32,765 bases of DNA from the NCBI GenBank assembly GCA_903830425.1, contig CAIKTR010000160.1:1-32765 (forward strand), in the 5' to 3' direction. This DNA is from an uncultured Opitutia bacterium (lineage in GTDB: Bacteria; Verrucomicrobiota; Verrucomicrobiia; Opitutales; Opitutaceae). Numbering within the stretch: position 1 is the stretch's first letter; each line of letters begins with the position of its first letter. Below, one piece after another: positions 1-12,765 of this stretch. The notes under the pieces are model-generated. The model was not told the DNA's origin. It did no database searches and worked only from the letters and a program-made list of their open reading frames with translations. Both the position numbers and the translations under genes were made by a program.

Positions 1-2
1 CC

Positions 3-665
<663 letters not shown>

Positions 666-735
666 GCCCGCGCCCTTCCGGATTTTCCGCGCTTCCGTTC
701 CACCGCCTCCGCGTGCAAGACTGGGGGACTCCATC

Positions 736-1725
736 ATGAAATTCCGCCCATTCGGTCCTTCCGGCTTCCAGTGCTCCGAGATCGGCTTCGGGGGCTGGGC
801 CATCGGCGGCGCCTGGGGCGCCCAGGCCGATGCCGACTCCCTCGCCGCGCTCCATCGCGCGCTCGACCTCGGCTGCAACTTCATCGACACCGCCGCCGGC
901 TACGGCAACGGCCGCAGCGAGCGGCTCATCGCCCAGGTCCTCCGCGAGCGCGCCGCCGCCGGCCGGAAGGAAAAGATCTTCGTCGCCACCAAGACCCCGC
1001 CCGGGCCCGGCGCCTGGCCGCCCACCCCGTACTGCCGCGCCGACGAGCGCTACGCCGAGGCCTACGTCCGCGAGAACGTCGCCGACCGGCTGCGCCAGCT
1101 GGGCACGGACCGCATCGACCTGCTCCAGCTGCACACCTGGACCCGCGCCTGGAACCGCGACCCCGCGCCGTTCAAGCTCCTCCGCCAGCTCCAGCGCGAG
1201 GGCCAGATCGGCCTCATCGGGGTCTCCACCCCGGAGCATGACCAGAACAGCGTCATCGCCCTGATGCGCGGCGGCTGGGTGGACAGCGTCCAGGTCATCT
1301 ACAACCTGTTTGAGCAGGAGCCCGCCGCCGAGCTGCTCGACACCGCCAAGGAGTGCGGCGTCGGCGTCATCGTGCGGGTCGCCTTCGACGAGGGGGCCCT
1401 CACCGGCAAGTTCACGATGCTCACGAAGTTTGCCGACGACGACTTCCGGAAAAACTACTTCGCCGGCGACCGGCTCGGCCGCGTGGTCGTGCGCACCGAG
1501 CGGATCCGCCACGACCTCGACGGCAGCGGGTTCACCCTGCCCCAGGCCGCGCTCAAGTGGGTGCTCGCCCATCCCGCCGTCTCCACCGTCATCCCCGGCA
1601 TCCGCAACCCCGCCCAGGCCGAGGCCAACTGCGCCGTGAGCGACCTGCCCGACCTCCCCGGTCCGCTGCAGGAGCGGCTCCGCCGCCACAACTGGCGCCG
1701 GGCCTTCTGGTACGCCGGGAAGTGA
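736..1725 (+). CDS. Aldo/keto reductase
   Basis: A 329-residue NAD(P)H-dependent oxidoreductase of the AKR superfamily with a TIM-barrel fold, normal in length. The catalytic tetrad is visible: Asp in FIDTAAGYGNGRSE, Tyr in the same segment, Lys in VATKTPPGP and His in DLLQLHTW. The cofactor-binding C-terminal part contains VIPGIRNPAQAEANC. The ATG is preceded by GGGGGA about 8 bases upstream, one of the few recognisable ribosome binding sites in the window. The sequence resembles the sugar or oxidoreductase-like AKR branch common in Verrucomicrobia, but the substrate cannot be read from the sequence. A small membrane-protein gene starts 21 bases downstream and may be cotranscribed. Confidence 0.9.
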   Translation: MKFRPFGPSGFQCSEIGFGGWAIGGAWGAQADADSLAALHRALDLGCNFIDTAAGYGNGRSERLIAQVLRERAAAGRKEKIFVATKTPPGPGAWPPTPYCRADERYAEAYVRENVADRLRQLGTDRIDLLQLHTWTRAWNRDPAPFKLLRQLQREGQIGLIGVSTPEHDQNSVIALMRGGWVDSVQVIYNLFEQEPAAELLDTAKECGVGVIVRVAFDEGALTGKFTMLTKFADDDFRKNYFAGDRLGRVVVRTERIRHDLDGSGFTLPQAALKWVLAHPAVSTVIPGIRNPAQAEANCAVSDLPDLPGPLQERLRRHNWRRAFWYAGK

Positions 1726-1745
1726 CCGGGCCGCCCGGCCGCCCC

Positions 1746-2114
1746 ATGACTTTCCTGCTCCTCGCCGCCCCGCTGTTCCTCGGCTTCGAGCTCTGGCAGC
1801 TGGTCATGAGCGAGCGCTACGTCGGCATCAAGCAGATCGCCCGCCAGGGCGACCCGCGCAAGCTCGGGCTCGCCGAGCTCACCGCGTTCGGCTGGACCTC
1901 CGCCCTGTTCCTCTACTGGGCCTGGATGCTCGCCCTGCTCGGCTCGCCCTTCACCCGCATCCACGGCCTCGTCCTGCTCATCGTCTCCGTCATCGGCTTC
2001 TCCGTGCGCCGCGGCTGCGGGCTCAGCTGGCTCCTCGTCGTTCTCACGCTCGAGGGCGCCGTGCGGATCGGCCTGCTCGTGTCCCTGCTCGGCCAGGCCT
2101 GGCGCCACCTCTGA
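1746..2114 (+). CDS. Small integral membrane protein of unknown function
   Basis: A 122-residue protein I do not recognise. It starts with a hydrophobic segment (MTFLLLAAPLFLGFELWQLV) and has further likely membrane segments around LFLYWAWMLALLG, IHGLVLLIVSVIGFSV and the leucine-rich tail, giving about four helices. The loop YVGIKQIARQGDPRKLGLAE is hydrophilic. The same frame runs open upstream inside the aldo/keto reductase gene. The ATG used here lies 21 bases after that gene's stop and gives a typical membrane-protein N-terminus. It sits between the aldo/keto reductase and an amidase on the same strand. Function unknown. Confidence 0.7.
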   Translation: MTFLLLAAPLFLGFELWQLVMSERYVGIKQIARQGDPRKLGLAELTAFGWTSALFLYWAWMLALLGSPFTRIHGLVLLIVSVIGFSVRRGCGLSWLLVVLTLEGAVRIGLLVSLLGQAWRHL

Positions 2115-2132
2115 CCCGGCGCGCGCCCCGCG

Positions 2133-2624
2133 ATGTTTCCCGAGATCTCCCGCCCGTCGCCCCACCACGACGCCACCGTGCCCCACGAGCGCCGGGGCGT
2201 GGTGTTCCACCACAGCGTCCTCCCCTTCGACGCCACCATCGCGCGGATGACCGACCCCGCCAGCCGGGTGAGCTACCACGTCCTCATCGCCCCCGACGGC
2301 ACGCGCTGCACGTTCGTCGCCGACGCCCACGTCGCCTGGCACGCGGGCGTGTCGTCCTTCCGCGGCCGCGCCGGCTGCAACGCCTTCCTGCTCGGGCTCT
2401 CCTTTGCCGGCGACACCTACGCCGCGCCGCTGACGGCGGCGCAGCTCGCCTCCGCGCTCGAGTGGCTCGCGCCGCGCTGGGCCCGGCACGGCTGGACCCT
2501 GGAGCAGATGACCGACCACCGCCAGATCGCCCCCGGCCGCAAGGACGACCTCCAGCCCGCCGAGTGGGAGCGCCTCCACGCCGCCCTCGCGGCGCGTTTC
2601 GCGCCGCCTGCAATCCGTGGTTGA
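2133..2624 (+). CDS. N-acetylmuramoyl-L-alanine amidase (Amidase_2/AmpD-like)
   Basis: A 163-residue zinc amidase of the Amidase_2 family, which cleaves the bond between N-acetylmuramic acid and the L-alanine of the peptide stem. Seen in the sequence are the first zinc ligand region VVFHHSVLPFD, the family segment SYHVLIAPDGTR, the AWHAG motif, and the closing TDHRQIAPGRKDD with the second His and the Asp ligand. These correspond to the His/His/Asp zinc site of AmpD. There is no signal peptide, as in cytoplasmic AmpD used for recycling anhydro-muropeptides, but the protein is more divergent than true AmpD. It may instead be a general peptidoglycan amidase. The start 18 bases after the upstream membrane-protein gene is the only early ATG. 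Confidence 0.85.
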   Translation: MFPEISRPSPHHDATVPHERRGVVFHHSVLPFDATIARMTDPASRVSYHVLIAPDGTRCTFVADAHVAWHAGVSSFRGRAGCNAFLLGLSFAGDTYAAPLTAAQLASALEWLAPRWARHGWTLEQMTDHRQIAPGRKDDLQPAEWERLHAALAARFAPPAIRG

Positions 2625-2671
2625 AAAGTTCCCGCCCGCGCCGCACATCATTGCCACGCCCGCGGCGCCCC

Positions 2672-4063
2672 ATGATGTCTTCCTCCCCGTCCCCCAAACT
2701 GCCCCAGTGGATTTTTTTTCTGACTGACGCGGTCCTGCTGTTCACGGCCTGGCTGATCGCCAACCGCAGCACCGGCCCCCTGTCGTCCTCCGCCGTCTAC
2801 GCCATCACCGCCTGCGTGATCGCCGGGGCGGTCATCGGCGTCATCCCCCTCGTGCTGCGCTACGAGCGGGTGAAGAACGAGACCCTGGACGACCGGCAGC
2901 GCGGGCTGGAGGCGCTCGCCCTCACCCTGACCACCGCCGCCGAGCAGATCAGCATCGCCGCCGCCGGCCTGCATGAGATCGCCGAGCTGGCGCAGAAGAA
3001 TCTCGCCCAGGCCAAGCAGGTGCCCCAGGTGCTGCAGGACAAGGTGACCGAGTTCTCGGCCCAGCTCACCAGCGCGCGGGACGAGGAGCGCGACGAACTG
3101 AAGCGCGAGCTCGCCGCCCTCCGCGCGGCCGAGAGCGCCCAGCTCACCCAGACCGCCGCCAAGGTCCAGCAAGCCGCCGCCGAACTGGGCCGGCTGGAGG
3201 GCGGCGCCAAGCAGACCTTCGCCGCCGCCCAGGAAGCGCTCGCCCAGGCCCCCGCCGCCCTCACCGCGGCCGCCGCCGCCGCCCTCACCGAGATCGAGAG
3301 CCGGCTCGCCGCCCGCACCGCCGCCACTTTGGCCGCCATCGAGGCCGCCACGGTAGCCGCCGAGACCAAGCGGACCCGCCGGCCGCGACCCGAGGAACCG
3401 GCCCCCGCCGAGCTTGCCGCCCCGGTAGCCGTGACTGCCCCCGAGCCGGCTCCGGTCGCTCCCGAGGTCATCACCCACATCGAGCCGGTCGTGCCCCCCA
3501 CCGTGGCTCCCTTCGCCGACCATCTGATCGTCCTCACGCCCGCGCCGGCTGAGCCCGCGCCGGACGTCGCCCCCCTGGAACCGGCGGCCGCGGCCGACCC
3601 GGCCCCCGCCACGCCCGAGGCGCCCGCCGACGGAGCGGAGGAACCCAAGCCCGTCCGGAAGCGCGCGGCCCGCAAGCCGAAGCCGGTGGAGACCCCCGCG
3701 CCCAGTTTGGAACTCGGCATCGCCGAGCCCGCCGCCCCGGCCCCCGCCGACGAGTTCAGCCAGGTGGCCCCCGACGAGGTCGCCGAGAAGGTGGTCTCCT
3801 CCGATGGCGCGACGCGGCTGCTGGTCACCGCCTACATCGGCATTGGCAACCGGCTCTTCATCCGGGGCGAAGGCCCCGGGCTCAGCTGGGACAAGGGCGT
3901 GCCGCTCCAGTTTGTCTCCATCGGCAAATGGCGCTGGGAGTCCGCCGAAGCGGCGGCCCCGGTGAAGTTCAAGCTCTACAAGAACGACGAGATCGAATGC
4001 GCGGCCCTCGGCACCCAGCGGCTCGAGTCCGGCCAGCAGCAGGAAGTCACCGCGACGTTCTGA
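2672..4063 (+). CDS. Membrane-anchored coiled-coil protein with C-terminal carbohydrate-binding-like domain
   Basis: A 463-residue protein without a recognised name. Two membrane helices lie near the N-terminus (WIFFLTDAVLLFTAWLIA and an Ala/Val/Ile-rich one ending at VIPLVLRY). They are followed by a long alanine-, glutamate- and glutamine-rich helical region of about 200 residues, likely coiled coil. A Pro/Ala-rich linker follows with basic patches KRTRRPRPEE and VRKRAARKPKP. The last 90 or so residues form a compact beta-rich domain (TAYIGIGNRLFIRGEGPGLS, GVPLQFVSIGKWRWE, VKFKLYKNDE) reminiscent of starch-binding or Ig-like modules. The frame continues open upstream into the amidase gene. 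I chose the first of two consecutive ATGs just before the hydrophobic N-terminus. It could be an envelope-spanning structural protein, but that is inference. Confidence 0.75.
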   Translation: MMSSSPSPKLPQWIFFLTDAVLLFTAWLIANRSTGPLSSSAVYAITACVIAGAVIGVIPLVLRYERVKNETLDDRQRGLEALALTLTTAAEQISIAAAGLHEIAELAQKNLAQAKQVPQVLQDKVTEFSAQLTSARDEERDELKRELAALRAAESAQLTQTAAKVQQAAAELGRLEGGAKQTFAAAQEALAQAPAALTAAAAAALTEIESRLAARTAATLAAIEAATVAAETKRTRRPRPEEPAPAELAAPVAVTAPEPAPVAPEVITHIEPVVPPTVAPFADHLIVLTPAPAEPAPDVAPLEPAAAADPAPATPEAPADGAEEPKPVRKRAARKPKPVETPAPSLELGIAEPAAPAPADEFSQVAPDEVAEKVVSSDGATRLLVTAYIGIGNRLFIRGEGPGLSWDKGVPLQFVSIGKWRWESAEAAAPVKFKLYKNDEIECAALGTQRLESGQQQEVTATF

Positions 4064-4065
4064 CG

Positions 4066-4080
4066 GCCCGCGGCGCGGGC
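4066..4080. terminator. Candidate hairpin between convergent genes
   Basis: GCCCGC and GCGGGC form a 6-bp stem with a 3-base loop and fill the whole 17-base gap between two converging stop codons (plus-strand coiled-coil gene and minus-strand slyX). There is no T tract on either side, so it is at best a weak or factor-assisted terminator. Confidence 0.3.
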
Positions 4081-4284
4081 TCAGTAATGCGGCGGACGTT
4101 CGTCCGCCGGCTCCCGGTCGCCTTCCCCGGGGCTGCCACTGCCGGCGCGCTCGCGCAGGGCGCGCAGCTCCAGGCGCAGCTTCACCAGCAGGTCGCCCAG
4201 CTCCAGCATGGCCTTGTCCTGCTCCGTCACATGGCGTTCGAGATACGCCACCTTCTCCTCCAGTCGCTGCACGCGCTCGTTCAT
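4081..4284 (-). CDS. slyX: SlyX family protein
   Basis: A 67-residue protein, the usual length for SlyX. The N-terminal half is a heptad-rich helix (MNERVQRLEEKVAYLERHVT) and the protein ends in the family's typical PPHY tail. The molecular function of SlyX is not established. The start is fixed by a 4-base ATGA overlap with the stop of the upstream response-regulator gene (4281-4284), so the two are very probably translated from one message. The frame can be extended 19 codons further upstream inside the regulator gene, but that extension has no SlyX character. Its coupling to a signalling gene is the main clue to context. Confidence 0.85.
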   Translation of the reverse strand: MNERVQRLEEKVAYLERHVTEQDKAMLELGDLLVKLRLELRALRERAGSGSPGEGDREPADERPPHY

Positions 4285-4859
4285 GTGGCGTCGGGCGCTT
4301 TCAGGCTCTCGATCTCCGGGATCACCACGCGCTGGTAGCAATCCGGGCAGATCGAATGGCTGAACTCGCTGCCCGTGCGCTCGTTGATGTAGCCCTCGAT
4401 CTGCTGCCAGTAGTTTTTGTCGTCGCGGATCTTCTTACAGTACGAGCAGATCGGCATCATCTCCTCCAGCTGCCGGACCTGCGTGGCATAGCGCAGGATG
4501 CGCTCCGCCACGCGCAGCCGGTTCCAAAGCTCGTTCACGTCCAGCGGCTTGGTCAGAAAGTCGTCCACCCCCGCCTCCGCCGCGGCCAGCTGGTTTTCCC
4601 GACTGGCATCACGGGCCGTCAGGAGAATGAAATAGGTGTAGCCGGCCCCCACCTTCGCCCGGATCCGGCGGCAGAGCTCAAGCCCGTCCATCGTGGGCAT
4701 CGACCAGTCGCTCACCACCACCCGCACCGGTTCCTGCGCCAGCATCTTCCACGCTTCCGCGCCATCGACCGCCTCCACCACCTCGTGTCCGAGCTTGCGC
4801 AAAGCCAGGCGCAGGATCGTGCGGGACACGGCATCATCTTCGACAGCGAGAATTCTCAC
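4281..4859 (-). CDS. Orphan response regulator with C-terminal Cys-rich (CxxC-CxxC) module
   Basis: About 192 residues. The receiver domain occupies the first 120 or so: acidic pair in VRILAVEDD, phosphoacceptor Asp51 in VVVSDWSMPTMDG, Thr in LLTARD and Lys in FLTKPLD. After a short helix (AERILRYATQVRQLEEMM) comes PICSYCKKIRDDKNYW and later HSICPDCY, a two-CxxC segment often seen at the ends of bacterial sensor and regulator proteins and probably metal binding. No DNA-binding output domain and no kinase neighbour are present. The start is uncertain. I give a GTG that matches the usual receiver beginning; TTG codons at 4865 and 4895 are alternatives. A strong AAGGAGG lies at about 4884-4890, too far from the GTG for ideal spacing. 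The gene overlaps slyX by ATGA. Confidence 0.85.
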   Translation of the reverse strand: MRILAVEDDAVSRTILRLALRKLGHEVVEAVDGAEAWKMLAQEPVRVVVSDWSMPTMDGLELCRRIRAKVGAGYTYFILLTARDASRENQLAAAEAGVDDFLTKPLDVNELWNRLRVAERILRYATQVRQLEEMMPICSYCKKIRDDKNYWQQIEGYINERTGSEFSHSICPDCYQRVVIPEIESLKAPDAT

Positions 4860-4991
4860 ATCCAAAGCGTGAGGCGCGATGCCTCCTTGGCGCAACGGGG
4901 AAATCCGCCCGCCCGCGCCCGCAGGCGCTTTCCGCCCCTCCGCCTCGCCCGGCGCCGGCCCGTCCCGGCTCAGGGTCGCCGCAAGCCGGGA

Positions 4992-7148
<2,157 letters not shown>

Positions 7149-7225
7149 CGGGCTAGACCGTCGCGCAAAGCCGCCGGGACGCAAAGATTTTGGGCGGAAA
7201 CCGGACCCGGCGGACCGCGGGCGGC

Positions 7226-8272
7226 TTATTGCCCCAGCACCCAGGCGAAGACCAGCGGCGCCACGATCGTGGCATCGCTCTCGACGATGAACTTCGGCGT
7301 CTTCGCCCCGAGCTTGCCCCAGGTGATCTTCTCGTTGGGCACCGCGCCGGAATAGCTGCCGTAGCTGGTGGTCGAGTCGCTGATCTGCGCGAAATAACCC
7401 CAGAGCGGCACGCCCGTGCGCTGCAGGTCCTGGTGCAGCATCGGCACCACGCAGATGGGGAAGTCCCCCGCGATGCCGCCGCCGATCTGGAAAAAGCCGA
7501 TGCTGCCCTCGCCGTTGCGCAGGCGCTTCGCCGTCTTGGTGTACCACTCGGCCAGCACCGCCATGTACTCGATCCCGGTGCGGACGGTGTGGACGTGCTT
7601 GATCTCGCCCGTGATCACGCGGCCGGCATACATGTTGCCCAGCGTCGCGTCCTCCCAGCCCGGGACGATCATCGGGAGGTTCTTCTCGCACGCGGCGAGC
7701 ATCCACGAGTGCTTCGGGTCGATCTGGTAGCTCGCCTTCAGTTTTCCTCCCCGGAGGATCTTGTACATGAACTCGTGCGGGAAGTAGCGCTCGCCGGCCT
7801 GGTCGGCCTTCGTCCACTCGTCGGCCACCACGGCCTCGATCCGGCGCATGGCCTCCATCTCCGGGATGCAGGTGTCCGTCACGCGGTTCATGTGCCGGTC
7901 CAGCAGGGCCTGCTCGTCCCCCGCCGTCAGGTGCCGGTAGTGCGGCACGCGCTCGTAATAGTCGTGGGCGACGAGGTTGAAGATGTCCTCCTCCAGGTTC
8001 GCGCCGGTGCAGACGATGGCGTGGACCTTGTCCTGCCGGATCATCTCCGCGAGGGAGATGCCCAGCTCGGCGGTGGACATGGCCCCGGCGAGGGTGACGA
8101 GCATCTTGCCGCCGGCGGCGAGGTGGGTCTCGTAGCCCTTCGCGGTGTCGAGGAGGGCGGCGGCGTTGAAATGGCGGTAATGCCGGGCGATGAACTGGGA
8201 AACCGGGCCCTTCCGGGCCGCCAGCGCGGCGTTCACCGCCTCCGGCTTCACTTTGGCTTTCTTGGCTTTCAT
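7226..8272 (-). CDS. Deoxyhypusine synthase-like protein
   Basis: A 348-residue protein of the deoxyhypusine synthase family, which in eukaryotes and archaea transfers the aminobutyl group of spermidine to eIF5A/aIF5A using NAD. Recognisable segments are [56 protein letters not shown] and [19 protein letters not shown]. The lysine of TWGKLG (about Lys320) aligns with the catalytic lysine of the human enzyme (SWGK). Bacteria have no eIF5A, so the substrate is unlikely to be that protein. The family also includes plant homospermidine synthase, which makes a polyamine role plausible. The N-terminus is lysine-rich (MKAKKAKVK). The upstream intergenic region faces a divergent transporter gene. Confidence 0.92.
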   Translation of the reverse strand: MKAKKAKVKPEAVNAALAARKGPVSQFIARHYRHFNAAALLDTAKGYETHLAAGGKMLVTLAGAMSTAELGISLAEMIRQDKVHAIVCTGANLEEDIFNLVAHDYYERVPHYRHLTAGDEQALLDRHMNRVTDTCIPEMEAMRRIEAVVADEWTKADQAGERYFPHEFMYKILRGGKLKASYQIDPKHSWMLAACEKNLPMIVPGWEDATLGNMYAGRVITGEIKHVHTVRTGIEYMAVLAEWYTKTAKRLRNGEGSIGFFQIGGGIAGDFPICVVPMLHQDLQRTGVPLWGYFAQISDSTTSYGSYSGAVPNEKITWGKLGAKTPKFIVESDATIVAPLVFAWVLGQ

Positions 8273-8328
8273 CTGGGCCCATGACTACAAATTCCCCCGG
8301 CCAATTAGCCACATTAAACCGGGTGCCG

Positions 8329-8343
8329 CCGGCCGAAGGCCGG
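8329..8343. other. Small GC-rich hairpin in a divergent intergenic region
   Basis: CCGGCC-GAA-GGCCGG is a perfect 6-bp stem with a 3-base loop. It is nested inside a wider pair, CCGGGTG at 8319-8325 and CACCCGG at 8352-8358. It sits in the 155-164 base spacer between the divergent deoxyhypusine-synthase-like and DMT transporter genes. It could be a regulatory structure or simply GC-rich chance. I see no clear promoter in the spacer. Confidence 0.3.
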
Positions 8344-8436
8344 GGCAAATTCACCCGGCCAAAGCGGCGACGGCCGGGGCGGAGCCGGCGCGGGGGACGA
8401 TAAACCGGACTGGTATTTGTTGGTTTCGTGGCTGTT

Positions 8437-9363
8437 ATGGCACTGCCTCCGATGTTCGCCTCGTTTCTCGCCGCCTTCTTCTTCGCCCTCAACGCGACCT
8501 GCGCCAGCCACAGCGTTCGCGGCCTCGGCGCGCTGCGGGCCAACCTCGGCCGGCTGCTCGTCGCCCTCCTGATCCTGGGCCTCTTCGCCCACACCGTCGG
8601 GCACGGCTTCGCCAGCGCCAGCCTCGGCTGGTTCCTCTTGAGCGGCCTCATCGGGATGGGCCTCGGCGACCTCGGCGTCTACTCCGCCCTGCCGCTGCTC
8701 GGCTCGCGGCTCACCGTGCTCATGACCCAGTGCCTCGCCGCCCCGATCGCCGCCTTCGGGGAATGGCTGTGGCTCGACACCCGGCTCACCAGCCTGCAGC
8801 TCGTCTGGGGCCTCGTCATCCTCGTCGGCGTCGCCGTGGCCCTCATGCCCAGCGCGGCCCACCCGCCCCGCGTGCAGATCCAGCCCGTCGGCTTCCTCTT
8901 CGGCCTCCTCGCCGCCGCCGGCCAGGGGTTCGGCGCGCTCGTCAGCCGCAAGGGCGTCACCGCCGCCGCCGCCGCGGGCGAACACGTCGCCAACGCCACC
9001 TTCGGCCTCAACGCCGCCTACCACCGCATCCTCGCCGGCGTGGTGTTCACCGCCCTCTGGTTCCTCGTCCGCCACCTCCTCCGGCGCAACCCGCCCGCGC
9101 CCGTCCTCAGCCCCGCCGCCCGGCGCTCCAGCCGCTGGTGGCTGCTTGCCAACGGCCTCGCCGGCCCCGTCGCCGGCGTCGGCTGCTACCAGTGGGCCCT
9201 CGCCACCACCCCCAGCGGCCTCGTCCTCCCCATCGCCGCCACCACCCCGCTGCTCTCCATTCCCATCGCCTTCTGGCTCGAGGGCGACCGCCCCTCCCGC
9301 CGTTCCCTCGTCGGCGGCGTCATCGCCGTCGCCGGCTGCATCGCCCTCACCCTCAGCCGTTAG
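8437..9363 (+). CDS. DMT family (EamA-type) transporter
   Basis: About 308 residues with roughly ten hydrophobic segments arranged as two EamA repeats, typical for drug/metabolite transporters of the inner membrane. The first repeat includes [36 protein letters not shown] and [15 protein letters not shown]. The second includes [40 protein letters not shown] and [16 protein letters not shown]. The substrate cannot be inferred. The start is uncertain: GTG 8428, ATG 8437 and ATG 8452 are all in frame and none has a ribosome binding site. ATG 8452 ([13 protein letters not shown]) would also give a complete first helix. It stands alone between a divergent gene and the ABC-F gene 85 bases downstream. 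Confidence 0.85.
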   Translation: MALPPMFASFLAAFFFALNATCASHSVRGLGALRANLGRLLVALLILGLFAHTVGHGFASASLGWFLLSGLIGMGLGDLGVYSALPLLGSRLTVLMTQCLAAPIAAFGEWLWLDTRLTSLQLVWGLVILVGVAVALMPSAAHPPRVQIQPVGFLFGLLAAAGQGFGALVSRKGVTAAAAAGEHVANATFGLNAAYHRILAGVVFTALWFLVRHLLRRNPPAPVLSPAARRSSRWWLLANGLAGPVAGVGCYQWALATTPSGLVLPIAATTPLLSIPIAFWLEGDRPSRRSLVGGVIAVAGCIALTLSR

Positions 9364-9408
9364 CACCTGCCGGCCGGGGGCGGGTTTCGACAGGACAAAA
9401 TCTGCGCA

Positions 9409-9437
9409 TTGACGCGGGCCCCGCCCTTCCGTGTGAT
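9409..9437 (+). promoter_or_regulatory. Candidate sigma-70-type promoter of the ABC-F gene
   Basis: TTGACG (9409-9414), a 17-base spacer and TGTGAT (9432-9437) match 5 of 6 and 4 of 6 consensus positions. Transcription would begin only a few bases before the ATG at 9449, which would make the message nearly leaderless. That fits the absence of any Shine-Dalgarno sequence there. Weak evidence in such GC-rich DNA. Confidence 0.3.
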
Positions 9438-9448
9438 GACCCGTTTCG

Positions 9449-11317
<1,869 letters not shown>

Positions 11318-11323
11318 CCCGCC

Positions 11324-11343
11324 GGCCGGAGCGGGCTCCGGCC
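11324..11343. terminator. Candidate bidirectional terminator hairpin
   Basis: GGCCGGAGC and GCTCCGGCC form a perfect 9-bp inverted repeat around two central bases, 6 bases after the ABC-F stop and 29 bases beyond the stop of the convergent phosphorylase gene. No T tract follows on the plus strand, where a C-rich run follows instead. The position and stem strength favour a terminator role; the missing T run argues for caution. Confidence 0.4.
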
Positions 11344-11372
11344 CCTCCCCCCCGGCTCCACCGCGGCTCGCT

Positions 11373-12689
11373 TCAGCCGATGATCTCGGCGACGAGGGGC
11401 GGCAGCGCGCCCGGCGCCTCGCCCACGACGATGGCCGCGGCCAGCAGGGCCCTGGCCTCCGCCAGCGCAGCCTCGTCGTTGGCATGGATCACGCAAAGCG
11501 CGCCGCCGGCCGCCACCGGTTCGCCCACCTTCAGCAGGTGGCTCACGCCCACCGCCGGATCAATCGGGTCGGACACCCGGGTCCGGCCCGCGCCGAGCCG
11601 CAGCGCGGCCAACGCCACGCCTCGCGCATCCACGCCCTGCACCATGCCCGCCCGCGGCGCCGGCAGCGGCACCTGGAGCCGCGCCGCCGGCAGCCGGCCC
11701 GGCTCGTCCACCACCCGGACGTCGCCCCCCTGCCCGCGGACCATCTGGCGAAATTTTTCCAGCGCCGTCCCCTGCGTCAGGCTCGCCGCCAGCTGGCGGT
11801 GCGCCTCGGCCGGCGTGGCCGCCACCCCGGCGAGCACCAGCATCTGCTCCCCGAGCGCGTACGTGACGGCCATCGTGTCCGCGGGGCCGCGGCCCCGGAG
11901 GCAGTCGATGGACTCCGCCACCTCCAGCGCATGGCCCACTGCGCGGCCCAGCGGCTGCTCCATCGCCGTCAGCACCGCGCGCGTCGGCTTACCCAGCGCC
12001 GTGGCCACCGCCACCAGCGCCAACGCCAGCTCCCGCGCCCGCGCCCGGTCCGGCATGAACGCCCCCCGGCCGAACTTCACGTCGAGCACCAGCACATCAA
12101 TCCCCTCGGCCAGCTTCTTCGCCAAAATGCTCGCACAGATCAGCGGGATGCTCTCCACCGTCGCCGTCACGTCGCGCAGCGCGTAGAGCTTCTTGTCCGC
12201 CGGCGCCAGCTCCGCCGTCTGCCCGATGAGCGCCAGCCCGCAGCCGGCCAGCTGCGCCCGGTACTCGTCGAGCGACAGGTTCACGCGGAACCCGGGGATC
12301 GCCTCGAGCTTGTCCAGCGTGCCGCCGGTGTGGCCGAGGCCGCGGCCGGAGATCATCGGCACCGCCACCCCGCAGGCCGCGACCATCGGGGCGAGATGCA
12401 GCGAGATCTTGTCGCCCACGCCGCCGGTCGAGTGCTTGTCGGCCTTCGGCTGCGGCAGGAAGGAAAGATCGGCCACGGTGCCGGAGCGCATCATCGCCGT
12501 GGTCAGCCCGGTGGTCTCCTCCGGGGTCATGCCCCGGAGAAAAATCGCCATGAGCAGGGCCGTGAGCTGGTAGTCGGCCCAGGAGCCGTCGGTGGCGCCG
12601 CGCACAAACGCCTCGATCTCGGCGGGCGTGAGCACGCCGCCGTCGCGCTTCCGGGCAATGATGTGCTGGGGATAGACCGGAGAGGACAT
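11373..12689 (-). CDS. deoA: Thymidine/pyrimidine-nucleoside phosphorylase
   Basis: About 438 residues. It catalyses phosphorolysis of thymidine (or pyrimidine nucleosides) to base plus (2-deoxy)ribose-1-phosphate in the cytoplasm. The family signature is present as SGRGLGHTGGTLDKLEAIPG, preceded by the phosphate-site motif KADKHSTGGVGDK and followed by ALRDVTATVESIPLI and DVKFGRGAFM. The N-terminal helix domain (PQHIIARKRDGG) and C-terminal domain are complete. The start could also be an ATG 15 bases upstream (12704); neither has a ribosome binding site. Whether it is DeoA or the broader Pdp type cannot be decided here. DeoC and aldehyde dehydrogenases of the same catabolic route lie 5-8 kb away on the same strand, not in the same operon. 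Confidence 0.92.
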   Translation of the reverse strand: MSSPVYPQHIIARKRDGGVLTPAEIEAFVRGATDGSWADYQLTALLMAIFLRGMTPEETTGLTTAMMRSGTVADLSFLPQPKADKHSTGGVGDKISLHLAPMVAACGVAVPMISGRGLGHTGGTLDKLEAIPGFRVNLSLDEYRAQLAGCGLALIGQTAELAPADKKLYALRDVTATVESIPLICASILAKKLAEGIDVLVLDVKFGRGAFMPDRARARELALALVAVATALGKPTRAVLTAMEQPLGRAVGHALEVAESIDCLRGRGPADTMAVTYALGEQMLVLAGVAATPAEAHRQLAASLTQGTALEKFRQMVRGQGGDVRVVDEPGRLPAARLQVPLPAPRAGMVQGVDARGVALAALRLGAGRTRVSDPIDPAVGVSHLLKVGEPVAAGGALCVIHANDEAALAEARALLAAAIVVGEAPGALPPLVAEIIG

Positions 12690-12731
12690 GGCAACCCCGG
12701 TCATAAGCGCCCCCCCGGGCCCCTGCCGATT

Positions 12732-12758
12732 AAAAACGGGCCGGCCGGGCGCGGCCCG
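12732..12758 (-). terminator. Intrinsic terminator downstream of the coiled-coil gene
   Basis: Read on the minus strand, CGGGCCG, an 8-base loop and CGGCCCG form a 7-bp GC stem followed immediately by TTTTTA. It begins 7 bases after the stop of the gene ending at 12766 and precedes the phosphorylase gene. This is the most canonical rho-independent terminator in the window. Confidence 0.75.
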
Positions 12759-12765
12759 CGGCCGG

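Noticed and set aside
7149-8651. Upstream extension of the DUF255 frame to 8651
   Set aside because: The extension overlaps the deoxyhypusine-synthase-like gene in another frame and encodes Arg/Pro/Gly-rich sequence; the family N-terminus begins at 7148.
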